A stretch of DNA of 64,000 nt from Mucilaginibacter_A sp041088075 (GTDB lineage Bacteria; Bacteroidota; Bacteroidia; Sphingobacteriales; Sphingobacteriaceae). This document shows positions 16,303-23,562 of this stretch, in pieces. The stretch is from positions 97,635-161,634 of the forward strand of contig NZ_JBGCVY010000033.1 in the NCBI RefSeq assembly GCF_041088075.1, written 5' to 3'. A model generated the notes under the pieces. It made no database searches, was not told the origin of the DNA, and was given only the letters and a program-made list of their open reading frames with translations. Position numbers and translations under genes: made by a program. Positions within the stretch are counted from its first letter, which is position 1. Every line of letters begins with the position of its first letter.

Positions 16303-17394
16303 CTACAACTTCGCACTCAAATTCCGTAACCATAAATCCGCCAAAACCAACGCAGCCATCGCTTCCACAATCGGCACGGCGCGCGGCACTACGCAAGGAT
16401 CGTGGCGGCCTTTGCCTTTTATTTCGGCCGGGTTTCCGGCGGCATCAATCGTTTCCTGGTTTTGCATAATGGTGGCCACAGGTTTAAAAGCCACCTTAAA
16501 AGTAATCGGCATCCCGTTGCTGATGCCGCCCTGGATGCCACCAGAATTATTGGTCAAAGTCTGCACGTTTCCGGCTTCATCTTTTCTGAAAATATCGTTA
16601 TGTTCCGATCCCAGCATTTCACTTCCGGCAAAACCGGAACCATATTCAAAACCATGAACGGCATTGATGGAAAGCACGGCTTTGCCCAAATCAGCATGGA
16701 GTTTATCAAAAACAGGTTCGCCTAAACCAACCGGGCAATTCAGAATCGTACAACTGATTTTCCCGCCAACGGTATCGCCTTTTTTGCGGACGTCATCAAT
16801 ATGATCAATCATTTGCGCGGCCGTTTCCGGGTCGGCACAACGAACGATGTTTTCTTCTCGGACGCGCAAAAAGTCTTGCGCGTTTTCGATTTTTACTTCC
16901 GGTGCGTTCATTTTTCCAACGCTGGTTACCGAAGCTAAAATTTCAATTCCTTGTGTTTGCAGCAGCAGTTTTGCTACGGCTCCGGCTGCTACACGCGCGG
17001 CAGTTTCGCGGGCAGAAGAACGGCCGCCGCCACGATGATCACGCAAGCCATACTTCGTTTGATAGGTAAAATCTGCGTGCGAAGGCCGGAAAGTATCGGT
17101 GTTATGCGCATAATCTTTCGAGCGTTGATCTTCATTCGGGATTAGCATCGCAATTGGTGTTCCGGTTGATCTGCCTTCAAAAACACCGGAAAGAATTTGC
17201 ACCGTATCGCTTTCTTTGCGCTGCGTGGTGATTTTGGATTGTCCGGGTTTGCGCTTGTCTAATTCCGACTGGATAAACTCCAAATCAATCGCCAAACCAG
17301 CCGGACAACCATCAATGATAACGCCGATGGCCACGCCATGCGATTCGCCAAAAGTGGTGATGCGGAATGCTTGTCCGAAAGTATTGCCTGCCAT
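16303..17394 (-). CDS. aroC: Chorismate synthase
   Basis: 363 residues from ATG 17394 (MAGNTFGQAFRITTFGESHG). The flavin-dependent enzyme converts 5-enolpyruvylshikimate 3-phosphate to chorismate. Family signatures are clear: GESHGVAIGVIIDGCPAG near the start, RPSHADFTYQTKYGLRDHRG, GGGRSSARETAARVAAGAVA and GNAGNP-type end regions including RHDPCVVPRAVPIVEAMAA. Normal length. The start is one base after the aroA stop, indicating translational coupling as the last gene of the pheA-aroG-aroA-aroC operon. Confidence 0.97.
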   Translation of the reverse strand: MAGNTFGQAFRITTFGESHGVAIGVIIDGCPAGLAIDLEFIQSELDKRKPGQSKITTQRKESDTVQILSGVFEGRSTGTPIAMLIPNEDQRSKDYAHNTDTFRPSHADFTYQTKYGLRDHRGGGRSSARETAARVAAGAVAKLLLQTQGIEILASVTSVGKMNAPEVKIENAQDFLRVREENIVRCADPETAAQMIDHIDDVRKKGDTVGGKISCTILNCPVGLGEPVFDKLHADLGKAVLSINAVHGFEYGSGFAGSEMLGSEHNDIFRKDEAGNVQTLTNNSGGIQGGISNGMPITFKVAFKPVATIMQNQETIDAAGNPAEIKGKGRHDPCVVPRAVPIVEAMAALVLADLWLRNLSAKL

Positions 17395-17395
17395 T

Positions 17396-18718
17396 TTATA
17401 TTTTTTTGTGTAGGGGCGATTCAAGAATCGCCCCTACGCTAAATCCAGCCGTTTCCAAATCATCCCAAAAACCCGGATACGATTTTTCAACAACTTTAAA
17501 ATCTTCAATCTCAACTTCCGGTACGATCAAAGCCAGTGGTGCAAAAGCCATAGCCATGCGGTGGTCTTCGTAAGTATGGATGAAAAGTTTTTCGGGAATG
17601 CTTCTTTTAGCACAGTTTAATTTGTAAACCTGGCCTTTTTCAATCAGCTCGACACCGATTTTAGCCAATTCGTTTTGCAGTGCTTTTACGCGGTCGGTTT
17701 CTTTGATCTTTAACGTTTCCAGGCCGGTAAAAGAAGCATCGTGGCCCAAAGCTGCACAAACCACGATAACCGTTTGCGCCAGATCCGGACAGGTTTTAAA
17801 ATCAAAAATTTTACGGACTACGGTTTTTGGTTCTTTCTTCAGCCAAACGCCACTGTTTTTAAACTGCGACGTGATGCCAAAATTTGCCATAATTTCTGTG
17901 ATCACACTATCGCCTTGTAAGCTGTAGGCCGTTAAACCCGGGAGGACAATCTCTGCCTGATCACACAAAGCCGCAATGGCGTACCAGTAAGAAGCCGCGC
18001 TCCAATCCGGTTCCACATAAATTGTTGCAGGTTGAAAAGGTTGGTTTTGAATGGAGATAACACTACCGTTCCATTGATGTTGAATGCCGCATTGCTGCAA
18101 CATCGAAAGCGTCATTTCCACATAAGGTTTCGACGTTAATTCTCCTTCAATATGTAAGTTTAAACCTAACGGCAATTGTGAAGCAATCAACAACAAAGCG
18201 GTAATGTATTGGCTGCTGATATCGCCTTTGATTGAAATTTCTGCCGTTTGCTGTTCAAACCCGCAGGTTATTTTGATGGGCGGGAAACCTTCTTTTTCTT
18301 CGTAAGCAATCTCCGCGCCTAACGTTCGCAATGCATCAACCAGAATACCGATTGGGCGTTGTTTCATGCGTTCCGTTCCCGTCAAAACCACCTGATGCTG
18401 TTTTTGCAAGGTAAAAAATGCCGTTAAAAAACGCATGGCTGTACCTGCGGGGCCGATATTGATTTCGGGTGCGACGAGCGAGGTGCGAGGTGCGAGGACT
18501 TGTCCTGTTTCCCGCTCTCCGCTCTCTGGTCTCCGCTCCAAAACTCCCGCCAGCGTAACCGTATCTGCTGCTTCCGATAAATTTTCGACCTTAACCTTTC
18601 CTTTGCTTAATGCGGCAATCACCAAAGCGCGGTTGCATTCGCTTTTAGAACCCGTCAGTTTGATCGTGGTGTTAACCGTTCGGTCGGGCTTGCTTAAAAT
18701 CAAATTTCCAGCTTCCAT
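17396..18718 (-). CDS. aroA: 3-phosphoshikimate 1-carboxyvinyltransferase (EPSP synthase)
   Basis: 440 residues. It transfers enolpyruvyl from PEP to shikimate 3-phosphate. Landmarks: LTGSKSECNRALVIAALS, NIGPAGTAMRFLTAFF, RMKQRPIGILVDALRTLG, GDISSQYITALLL, LKIKETDRVKALQ and YEDHRMAMAFAPLAL. Two oddities. Between LAGVL and EINIGPAGTAM there is an extra ~23-residue Arg/Glu/Ser-rich insert encoded by low-complexity DNA (about 18470-18545). The C-terminal tail (AILESPLHKKI) is encoded by a 13-bp perfect palindrome (17410-17437). Two inverted 12-mers lie in the gene (17598, 17728). Its ATG abuts the preceding stop codon directly. Confidence 0.95.
   Translation of the reverse strand: MEAGNLILSKPDRTVNTTIKLTGSKSECNRALVIAALSKGKVKVENLSEAADTVTLAGVLERRPESGERETGQVLAPRTSLVAPEINIGPAGTAMRFLTAFFTLQKQHQVVLTGTERMKQRPIGILVDALRTLGAEIAYEEKEGFPPIKITCGFEQQTAEISIKGDISSQYITALLLIASQLPLGLNLHIEGELTSKPYVEMTLSMLQQCGIQHQWNGSVISIQNQPFQPATIYVEPDWSAASYWYAIAALCDQAEIVLPGLTAYSLQGDSVITEIMANFGITSQFKNSGVWLKKEPKTVVRKIFDFKTCPDLAQTVIVVCAALGHDASFTGLETLKIKETDRVKALQNELAKIGVELIEKGQVYKLNCAKRSIPEKLFIHTYEDHRMAMAFAPLALIVPEVEIEDFKVVEKSYPGFWDDLETAGFSVGAILESPLHKKI
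17410..17437. repeat. Perfect palindrome inside the 3' end of aroA
   Basis: GTAGGGGCGATTC (17410-17422) and GAATCGCCCCTAC (17425-17437) around a 2-base loop. It encodes the last residues of AroA and lies immediately before aroC. Confidence 0.95.
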
Positions 18719-19825
18719 TTAAGCTTCGGCAACCGTGGTGTGGTTCATAATTTCGGTTTGCTTGCGGATGGATTCGTGGTGCATCAGTTCCAGCAATTTC
18801 TCGGTAAAATCGGTGCTTAGTTTTAAAGCTTTGGCGTAAGAAGTGCGTTTGTGCAAAATCTCGTCCCAACGGTTTACCTGCAAAATGGTAACGTTGTTGT
18901 CTCTTTTGTATGCGCCAATTTTTTCGACAACCTGCATCCTTTCGGCCATTTTAGAAATGATTTGATCGTCAATCTTATCAATCTGGGCACGCAATTCGGC
19001 CATTTTATCTTTTACGGCCGCATCTTTTACTTCCGGTTTGCGTTGTGTTAAATGATCCATCAAATCACTTAAAGCAGATGGCGTTAACTGCTGTTTGGCA
19101 TCCGTCCAGGCAACAGAAGGATCTAAGTGCGATTCAATCATCAAACCCTGCATATCCATATCCAACGCTTTTTGCGCGATGTAAGGGATCAGTTCGCGGT
19201 TGCCGCAAATATGGCTCGGGTCGTTAATCATTGGTAATTCCGGCGCTAAGGTTTTCAGGCTAATGGCCAAATCCCAGTGCGGTTCGTTGCGGAAAGCGGT
19301 TTTTTCAAAAGAAGAAAACCCGCGATGAATAGCAGCCAGTTTGGTAATTCCGGCTGCATTAATCCGTTCCAAAGCGCCGATCCACAAAGACAAATCAGGG
19401 TTTACCGGATTTTTAACCATCACCGGCACGTCAACGCCTTTTAAAGCATCCGCAATTTCCTGCACGGTAAACGGGTTAACGGTAGAACGCGCACCGATCC
19501 ATAAAATATCAACGCCCGCAGCCAAAGCTTCTTCCACGTGTTTGGCGTTGGCCACTTCCACCGCCGTTGGCAAACCGGTTTCTGCTTTGGCGCGTTTCAG
19601 CCATTCCAAACCAATGCTTCCGATACCTTCAAACTCGCCGGGGCGTGTCCGTGGTTTCCAGATGCCGGCGCGCAAAACGCTTGCTTTTCCGGTTTTGGCA
19701 ATTAAATGTGCCGTTGCAACCAGTTGTTCTTCGGTTTCGGCACTGCACGGGCCGGCAATGAGTAAAGGCTCGTGGCCGATTTTCATCCACGAACTAAGCG
19801 GTTGTATTTTAAGATCGAGTTTCAT
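18719..19825 (-). CDS. Bifunctional DAHP synthase / chorismate mutase
   Basis: 368 residues from ATG 19825 (MKLDLKIQPLSSWMKIG). The N-terminal ~265 residues are a KDO8P-synthase-like DAHP synthase: EPLLIAGPCSAETEEQL, AGIWKPRTRPGEFEGIG, DILWIGARSTVNPF, PVMVKNPVNPDLSLW, DPSHICGNRELIP and MIESHLDPSVAWTDAKQQL. The C-terminal ~95 residues are an AroQ-type chorismate mutase (MAELRAQIDKIDDQIISKMAER). The fused protein catalyses the first step of the shikimate pathway and the branch step to prephenate, so feedback by prephenate or Phe/Tyr is plausible. It sits between pheA (55-bp gap containing a 12-mer at 19868) and aroA (no gap). Confidence 0.95.
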   Translation of the reverse strand: MKLDLKIQPLSSWMKIGHEPLLIAGPCSAETEEQLVATAHLIAKTGKASVLRAGIWKPRTRPGEFEGIGSIGLEWLKRAKAETGLPTAVEVANAKHVEEALAAGVDILWIGARSTVNPFTVQEIADALKGVDVPVMVKNPVNPDLSLWIGALERINAAGITKLAAIHRGFSSFEKTAFRNEPHWDLAISLKTLAPELPMINDPSHICGNRELIPYIAQKALDMDMQGLMIESHLDPSVAWTDAKQQLTPSALSDLMDHLTQRKPEVKDAAVKDKMAELRAQIDKIDDQIISKMAERMQVVEKIGAYKRDNNVTILQVNRWDEILHKRTSYAKALKLSTDFTEKLLELMHHESIRKQTEIMNHTTVAEA

Positions 19826-19880
19826 AATGATGGAGATTTGAGATGGAGTTTGATGAAATTTATGTGCTAAAAGAAGTATG

Positions 19881-20711
19881 TCAGATTTTGTCGTTTTTGC
19901 GGTACTCACCCAAAATGTTAAAGTTGTGCGCATGTTTCAGCACTTTTTTAATGGCCGAATCGTATTGCGAGGCCTGCTGCCATTCTACATCGGCGTAAAA
20001 ATTATACTCGTTTGGTTTGCCCAAAACCGGCATTGATTGTATTTTGCTGAGGTTCACTTCGTGCTCGGCAAAAATATTCAGCACTTTGGCCAGCGACCCA
20101 ACTTCATTCCCGGCCTGAAAACACAAAGAAGCTTTGTTGGGATTGGCAACCGCGCCGTTTTGTTTATCGGCCAGGATTAAAAAACGGGTAAAATTTTTTT
20201 TGTTGGATTCGATGCGTTTTTCGAGCGCGTTCAACTCGTATAATTCAGCCGCCATGGTGTTGGCGATGGCAACGGTGTCCAACAGTTTTTCATCGCGGAC
20301 ACGTTTGGCGCAAGCGGCCGTATCGGTACTTTCGATCACTTTAATCTGCGGATATTCTTCCATAAAGTCCACACATTGGCGCAATGCAATCGGGTGCGAA
20401 ATGGCATATTTTACATCTTCAAACTTAACGCCCGGATAAGCCAGCAAATGTAATTGGATGCGCAATGAAACCTCGCCAACCACCGGGAAATTGTAGTTCA
20501 TCATCAGCGAATAGTTGGGCAGCAAACTGCCGGCAATGCTGTTTTCGATGGCCATCACCACGTAATCGGCTTCTTTGCGGTTCAGAGCCTCAAATGTTTG
20601 CTTAAACGAAGTACATTCTACCAGTTCAATGTTTTCGCCAAAAAACTTAACGGCCGCTTCCTGGTGGAAAGAAGCTTTGATCCCTTGTATGGCAACGCGT
20701 GGTTTGTTCAT
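19881..20711 (-). CDS. pheA: Prephenate dehydratase
   Basis: 276 residues from the preferred ATG 20711 (MNKPRVAIQGIKASFHQEAA); an ATG at 20729 is in the terminator hairpin and unlikely. It converts prephenate to phenylpyruvate. The periplasmic-binding-like catalytic domain has AIENSIAGSLLPNYSLM, ISHPIALRQC, STDTAACAKRV and the catalytic NFTRFLIL. A C-terminal ACT domain (ASLCFQAGNEVGSLAKVLNIF, LSKIQSMP) should bind Phe for feedback inhibition. First structural gene of the aromatic operon, preceded by a Phe/Tyr-rich leader peptide and a terminator hairpin. A 12-mer copy overlaps its start codon (20710). Confidence 0.96.
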   Translation of the reverse strand: MNKPRVAIQGIKASFHQEAAVKFFGENIELVECTSFKQTFEALNRKEADYVVMAIENSIAGSLLPNYSLMMNYNFPVVGEVSLRIQLHLLAYPGVKFEDVKYAISHPIALRQCVDFMEEYPQIKVIESTDTAACAKRVRDEKLLDTVAIANTMAAELYELNALEKRIESNKKNFTRFLILADKQNGAVANPNKASLCFQAGNEVGSLAKVLNIFAEHEVNLSKIQSMPVLGKPNEYNFYADVEWQQASQYDSAIKKVLKHAHNFNILGEYRKNDKI

Positions 20712-20727
20712 GCTGTTTTTACAATGC

Positions 20728-20759
20728 AAAAAGTCCCGGCTTTTTGGCCGGGACTTTTT
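20728..20759 (-). terminator. Attenuator terminator upstream of pheA
   Basis: On the minus strand AAAAAGTCCCGGC pairs with GCCGGGACTTTTT, a GC-rich stem ending in a T-run, placed between the leader peptide stop (20791) and the pheA start (20711). Its 5' arm contains CCCGGCC, which is exactly complementary to GGCCGGG (20802-20796) at the end of the leader ORF. An alternative antiterminator pairing is therefore available. Confidence 0.85.
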
Positions 20760-20790
20760 GATATTTTGTTTCTTTATGAAGATTTACATA

Positions 20791-20859
20791 TCAAACCCGG
20801 CCTTTACCGCTAAAGTAAAAGTAAAAAAAGCCGAAAAAGAATGTGTTGTTAAAAGTCAT
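20791..20859 (-). CDS. Phe/Tyr-rich leader peptide of the aromatic operon
   Basis: A 22-codon ORF starting at ATG 20859: MTFNNTFFFGFFYFYF followed by SGKGRV and TGA. Eight Phe and two Tyr codons, clustered in codons 7-16. It lies about 17 nt downstream of a -7 box, and the GGCCGGG antiterminator strand overlaps its last codons. This is the layout of classical ribosome-mediated attenuation (as in enterobacterial pheA): ribosome stalling at Phe/Tyr codons when charged tRNA is scarce would free GGCCGGG to block the terminator at 20728-20759. Too short for routine gene calling. Confidence 0.82.
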   Translation of the reverse strand: MTFNNTFFFGFFYFYFSGKGRV

Positions 20860-20875
20860 TGTTGTATTGCGTTTT

Positions 20876-20905
20876 CAAATGTACACGGAAAAAGGAGAAT
20901 GTCAA
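20876..20905 (-). promoter_or_regulatory. Promoter of the pheA operon
   Basis: On the minus strand TTGACA (20905-20900) is followed 16 nt later by TACATTTG (20883-20876). TACATTTG fits both the Bacteroidota -7 consensus TAnnTTTG and a housekeeping -10. It is positioned to transcribe the leader peptide. Confidence 0.7.
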
Positions 20906-20937
20906 GAATTTTTTCAATTATTTTCTAATTCAGGAGA

Positions 20938-21306
20938 ATGATAAACAAGATATACCAGCGAATTATTGTATATTTAGTAATAAAATTACGTCAGTTCAAT
21001 ATGCATAACCCAGATACAACAGACACAAAATACAAAGCTTTACTTGTTGAAGCTATAAACAAGCTTGAAGATCTTAATAGCAGTATTTATAATTTGATTT
21101 TGAATTTGGCCATGCAAGGCGAGTTAAAAGAAGTTAATGATCTATTTAAAAACGGTGAAATTGTAAATTTTAAATTTGATGATTTTAAAAACTTATCAGA
21201 TCAGAATGTGCAACATTTGATTGAAATAATGACTTTTATTGATGAGAAATATCAGACTTTAAAAAACATCAATGCAATTAGTGATGATGACCTTTTGCCT
21301 TTTTAA
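20938..21306 (+). CDS. Small protein of unknown function in an AT-rich patch
   Basis: 122 residues from ATG 20938 (GGAG eight bases upstream); an internal ATG at 21001 (MHNPDTTDTKYK) would give 101 residues and looks equally good. Helical, Leu/Asp/Asn-rich, with no signal peptide and no motif I recognise. Its stop overlaps the stop region of the convergent gene at 21303 by 4 bp. Clearly AT-richer than the aromatic operon beside it, suggesting acquisition from elsewhere. Confidence 0.5.
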   Translation: MINKIYQRIIVYLVIKLRQFNMHNPDTTDTKYKALLVEAINKLEDLNSSIYNLILNLAMQGELKEVNDLFKNGEIVNFKFDDFKNLSDQNVQHLIEIMTFIDEKYQTLKNINAISDDDLLPF

Positions 21307-22223
21307 TTTTCTATCGTTCTAACAAGAATGTCGTTATATGATTTCTTGATTAGCAATTTTATATCATTATTAAAGTCTTCGTCTTTTTTAAGTTCTACAA
21401 AATATTGATTAGGATAGCGTTCATAATGAGATTTGACATTAGGGAAATTTGGAAAAGCACCTAAATATGTAAAATAAATTTTTAGTGAAGATTGACTAAA
21501 AGTGCAATAAGCAAAAACTTTTACTCTTTTACCATTTGGATTATTAAGAGAAAAATCTCGACTGGTATATTTAATATCCTTATCATTTAAATCTAGCTCA
21601 TACTTAAAATAATCATGTACATACTTTGCAATAAATAGTATTTTATCAGGTATCCCATTACCTCTTTGTTGTTTTTCATATTCATCCCAAGAAGAAAAAC
21701 GAACCCTATTGAAAGACGATGCTTTTTTAGCGAAAGTTTCTACATCGTCAATAATTGTATCACCTGCTAAAAATTTAGCTTTAAGATCAGAATCAATATC
21801 GCTGCCGATCAGAATTCCGATCATTTTTTTACTTAAATATTTTTCACCAACATTATTTACTCTAAAAATTTCTTTTTTATTTTCAAAAATATTTAATGAC
21901 CTCAAATAATCATGCAATTGGGATAAATGTTCTTCTCCAAGCTTACCTTTTTTCAATTCAACAACTGCTAAAAACTCTTCATCAGGTTTGTCTCCTTTAA
22001 TATAGATAAGCATATCTAACCTGCCATCACTATTAGAGTCATTTCTTGCTCCTTTAATGTGTATTTGAGTTTGAATAACCTCGACTTTTGAATTAATATC
22101 ACTAATACTTAAAATATCAGGATTTTCTATTAGAAAAGCTTCCATGTGCAACTCTGTTAAAAACATTTTTGGTTCTAAGTCAATTTGAGTTGCATAAGCT
22201 TGTTTAAATAATTTTATACTCAT
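21303..22223 (-). CDS. PD-(D/E)XK nuclease-like protein
   Basis: 306 residues. The N-terminal ~110 residues look like a PD-(D/E)XK core: FLIENPDIL (residues 30-38), GRLDMLIYI (Asp 70), then AVVELKKG (Glu 89-x-Lys 91), in the order and spacing of DUF91/NucS-like nucleases. The C-terminal half has no recognised domain. AT-rich, with no 12-mer copy. The nearest annotation would be a DUF91-like or restriction-like protein, so a defence or DNA-repair role is possible but inferred. Not in an operon with any visible methyltransferase. Confidence 0.6.
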   Translation of the reverse strand: MSIKLFKQAYATQIDLEPKMFLTELHMEAFLIENPDILSISDINSKVEVIQTQIHIKGARNDSNSDGRLDMLIYIKGDKPDEEFLAVVELKKGKLGEEHLSQLHDYLRSLNIFENKKEIFRVNNVGEKYLSKKMIGILIGSDIDSDLKAKFLAGDTIIDDVETFAKKASSFNRVRFSSWDEYEKQQRGNGIPDKILFIAKYVHDYFKYELDLNDKDIKYTSRDFSLNNPNGKRVKVFAYCTFSQSSLKIYFTYLGAFPNFPNVKSHYERYPNQYFVELKKDEDFNNDIKLLIKKSYNDILVRTIEN

Positions 22224-22321
22224 AAATGGTTTTAATTTCTTCCAATATACTGAAAATCTTATTTAAATTTAACTAATAATTATATTGAAGAACTTAACAA
22301 TCATTATTCATAGAAATTTTT

Positions 22322-22612
22322 ATGGGAAACGTTTTTGACAAAGAAGGCAACGAGCTAAAAACGCCTACTGCTTTTCATCCGGGAGAGTTTTTATTGGAAG
22401 AGATAGAAGAACGGAAACTTAAAAAAGCCGATTTTGCACGTACGATAGGCTTGCTTCCTGGCCATTTAAGCGAATTGTTTAAAGGTAAACGTAATATCAA
22501 TGCACGTTTAGCCATAAGGTTGGAAAAAGCGTTGGACGTAAGTGCAGAATATTGGTTGGGCCTGCAGTCAACTTATGATTTGGCATCAGCGCGTGAATTG
22601 GAAAGTGCCTGA
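22322..22612 (+). CDS. HigA-family antitoxin, partner missing
   Basis: 96 residues. HigA/VapI-type pattern: TAFHPGEFLLEEIEERKLKKADFARTIG with a Xre helix-turn-helix, LSELFKGKRNINARLAIRLEKAL, and AEYWLGLQSTYDLA at the end. HigB normally lies directly upstream, but the 98 bp before this gene hold no HigB and the next gene upstream is divergent. Treat it as an orphan antitoxin or regulator. Confidence 0.85.
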   Translation: MGNVFDKEGNELKTPTAFHPGEFLLEEIEERKLKKADFARTIGLLPGHLSELFKGKRNINARLAIRLEKALDVSAEYWLGLQSTYDLASARELESA

Positions 22613-22647
22613 TTATTTGAACAGTTCTAATAATGCTTCTTTTATCG

Positions 22648-23562
22648 CTATAAATTTACTCCGCCTGCTTCAACCCCCGCATAATACTCCTTTTGCATCA
22701 CCTTGGCAATTTGCGTGCTGCCATCGTGGCTCCAGCCTGGAGGCATCACCAAATATTTAATTTTAGATGTAAAAGTGGGTGCTTTTTTTACATCAATAAT
22801 TAAAGCTTTCCATTCGTGAAAGATGATGTTTACCGCGCCCATATCTTCCGGTTGTGTGGTTAAACCGTATTTGATAGGTTCGGGCAAATTTTCCTGAAAA
22901 GTGCCAAACAGCCGATCCCAGATGATAAACATCATGCCCATGTTTTTATCCAAATAAGGTACGTTGGAAGCATGATGGATGCGGTGGTGTGCCGGCGTTA
23001 CAAAAATCAAGCTGTACCATTTCGGGAAGTTAATTTCGACTTGCGTATGCACTAAATTACCGTAAAGCTGCGTGAGTAAATAAGCATACAAAATATCTAT
23101 GGCCGAAAAACCCATTAGCGCGAGCGGCAAATAAAAGAAAACGCGATAAAAAGGTTCAAAAACGGTGGAGCGGAAACCGGTGGTCAGGTTAAAATGTTCG
23201 GAGGAATGGTGCGTTACGTGCATCGCCCAAAACAGGCGGCAATAATGGCCCACATAATGCAAAACCCAGTACAAAAAATCCTGCGTTGCCACCAGCACAA
23301 ACCAGTACAAAAACACGTTTTTAATCTCGAAAAAGCGGAACTGGTAAAAGTAATTCAGCACAAAAAACGTAGCGCCTTTTACAATCAGGTTGATAAAAAA
23401 CGTAAGCGTGGTTAAATAAATATTGGTCCAGGTATCGCGTTTTTCGTACAGTTTGCGGTCTTCGCGGTAGCTGAAATACATTTCAACCAGCGTTAAAACG
23501 ATCAGCAGGGCAAATAAACCGGCGGCAGCTCCATTTTTAAGGTCTAAACCCAAGTTTGGCAT
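22648..23562 (-). CDS. Sterol desaturase / fatty acid hydroxylase family membrane protein
   Basis: 304 residues from ATG 23562 (MPNLGLDLKNGAAAGLFALL). Several transmembrane helices and the di-iron histidine clusters of the family: HYVGH, HVTHHSSEHFN and HRIHHASN. It should hydroxylate or desaturate a lipid in the inner membrane; the substrate is unknown. The start overlaps the end of aroB by 26 bp, so it is co-transcribed with S4-aroB. A 12-mer follows the stop (22633-22644). Confidence 0.88.
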   Translation of the reverse strand: MPNLGLDLKNGAAAGLFALLIVLTLVEMYFSYREDRKLYEKRDTWTNIYLTTLTFFINLIVKGATFFVLNYFYQFRFFEIKNVFLYWFVLVATQDFLYWVLHYVGHYCRLFWAMHVTHHSSEHFNLTTGFRSTVFEPFYRVFFYLPLALMGFSAIDILYAYLLTQLYGNLVHTQVEINFPKWYSLIFVTPAHHRIHHASNVPYLDKNMGMMFIIWDRLFGTFQENLPEPIKYGLTTQPEDMGAVNIIFHEWKALIIDVKKAPTFTSKIKYLVMPPGWSHDGSTQIAKVMQKEYYAGVEAGGVNL

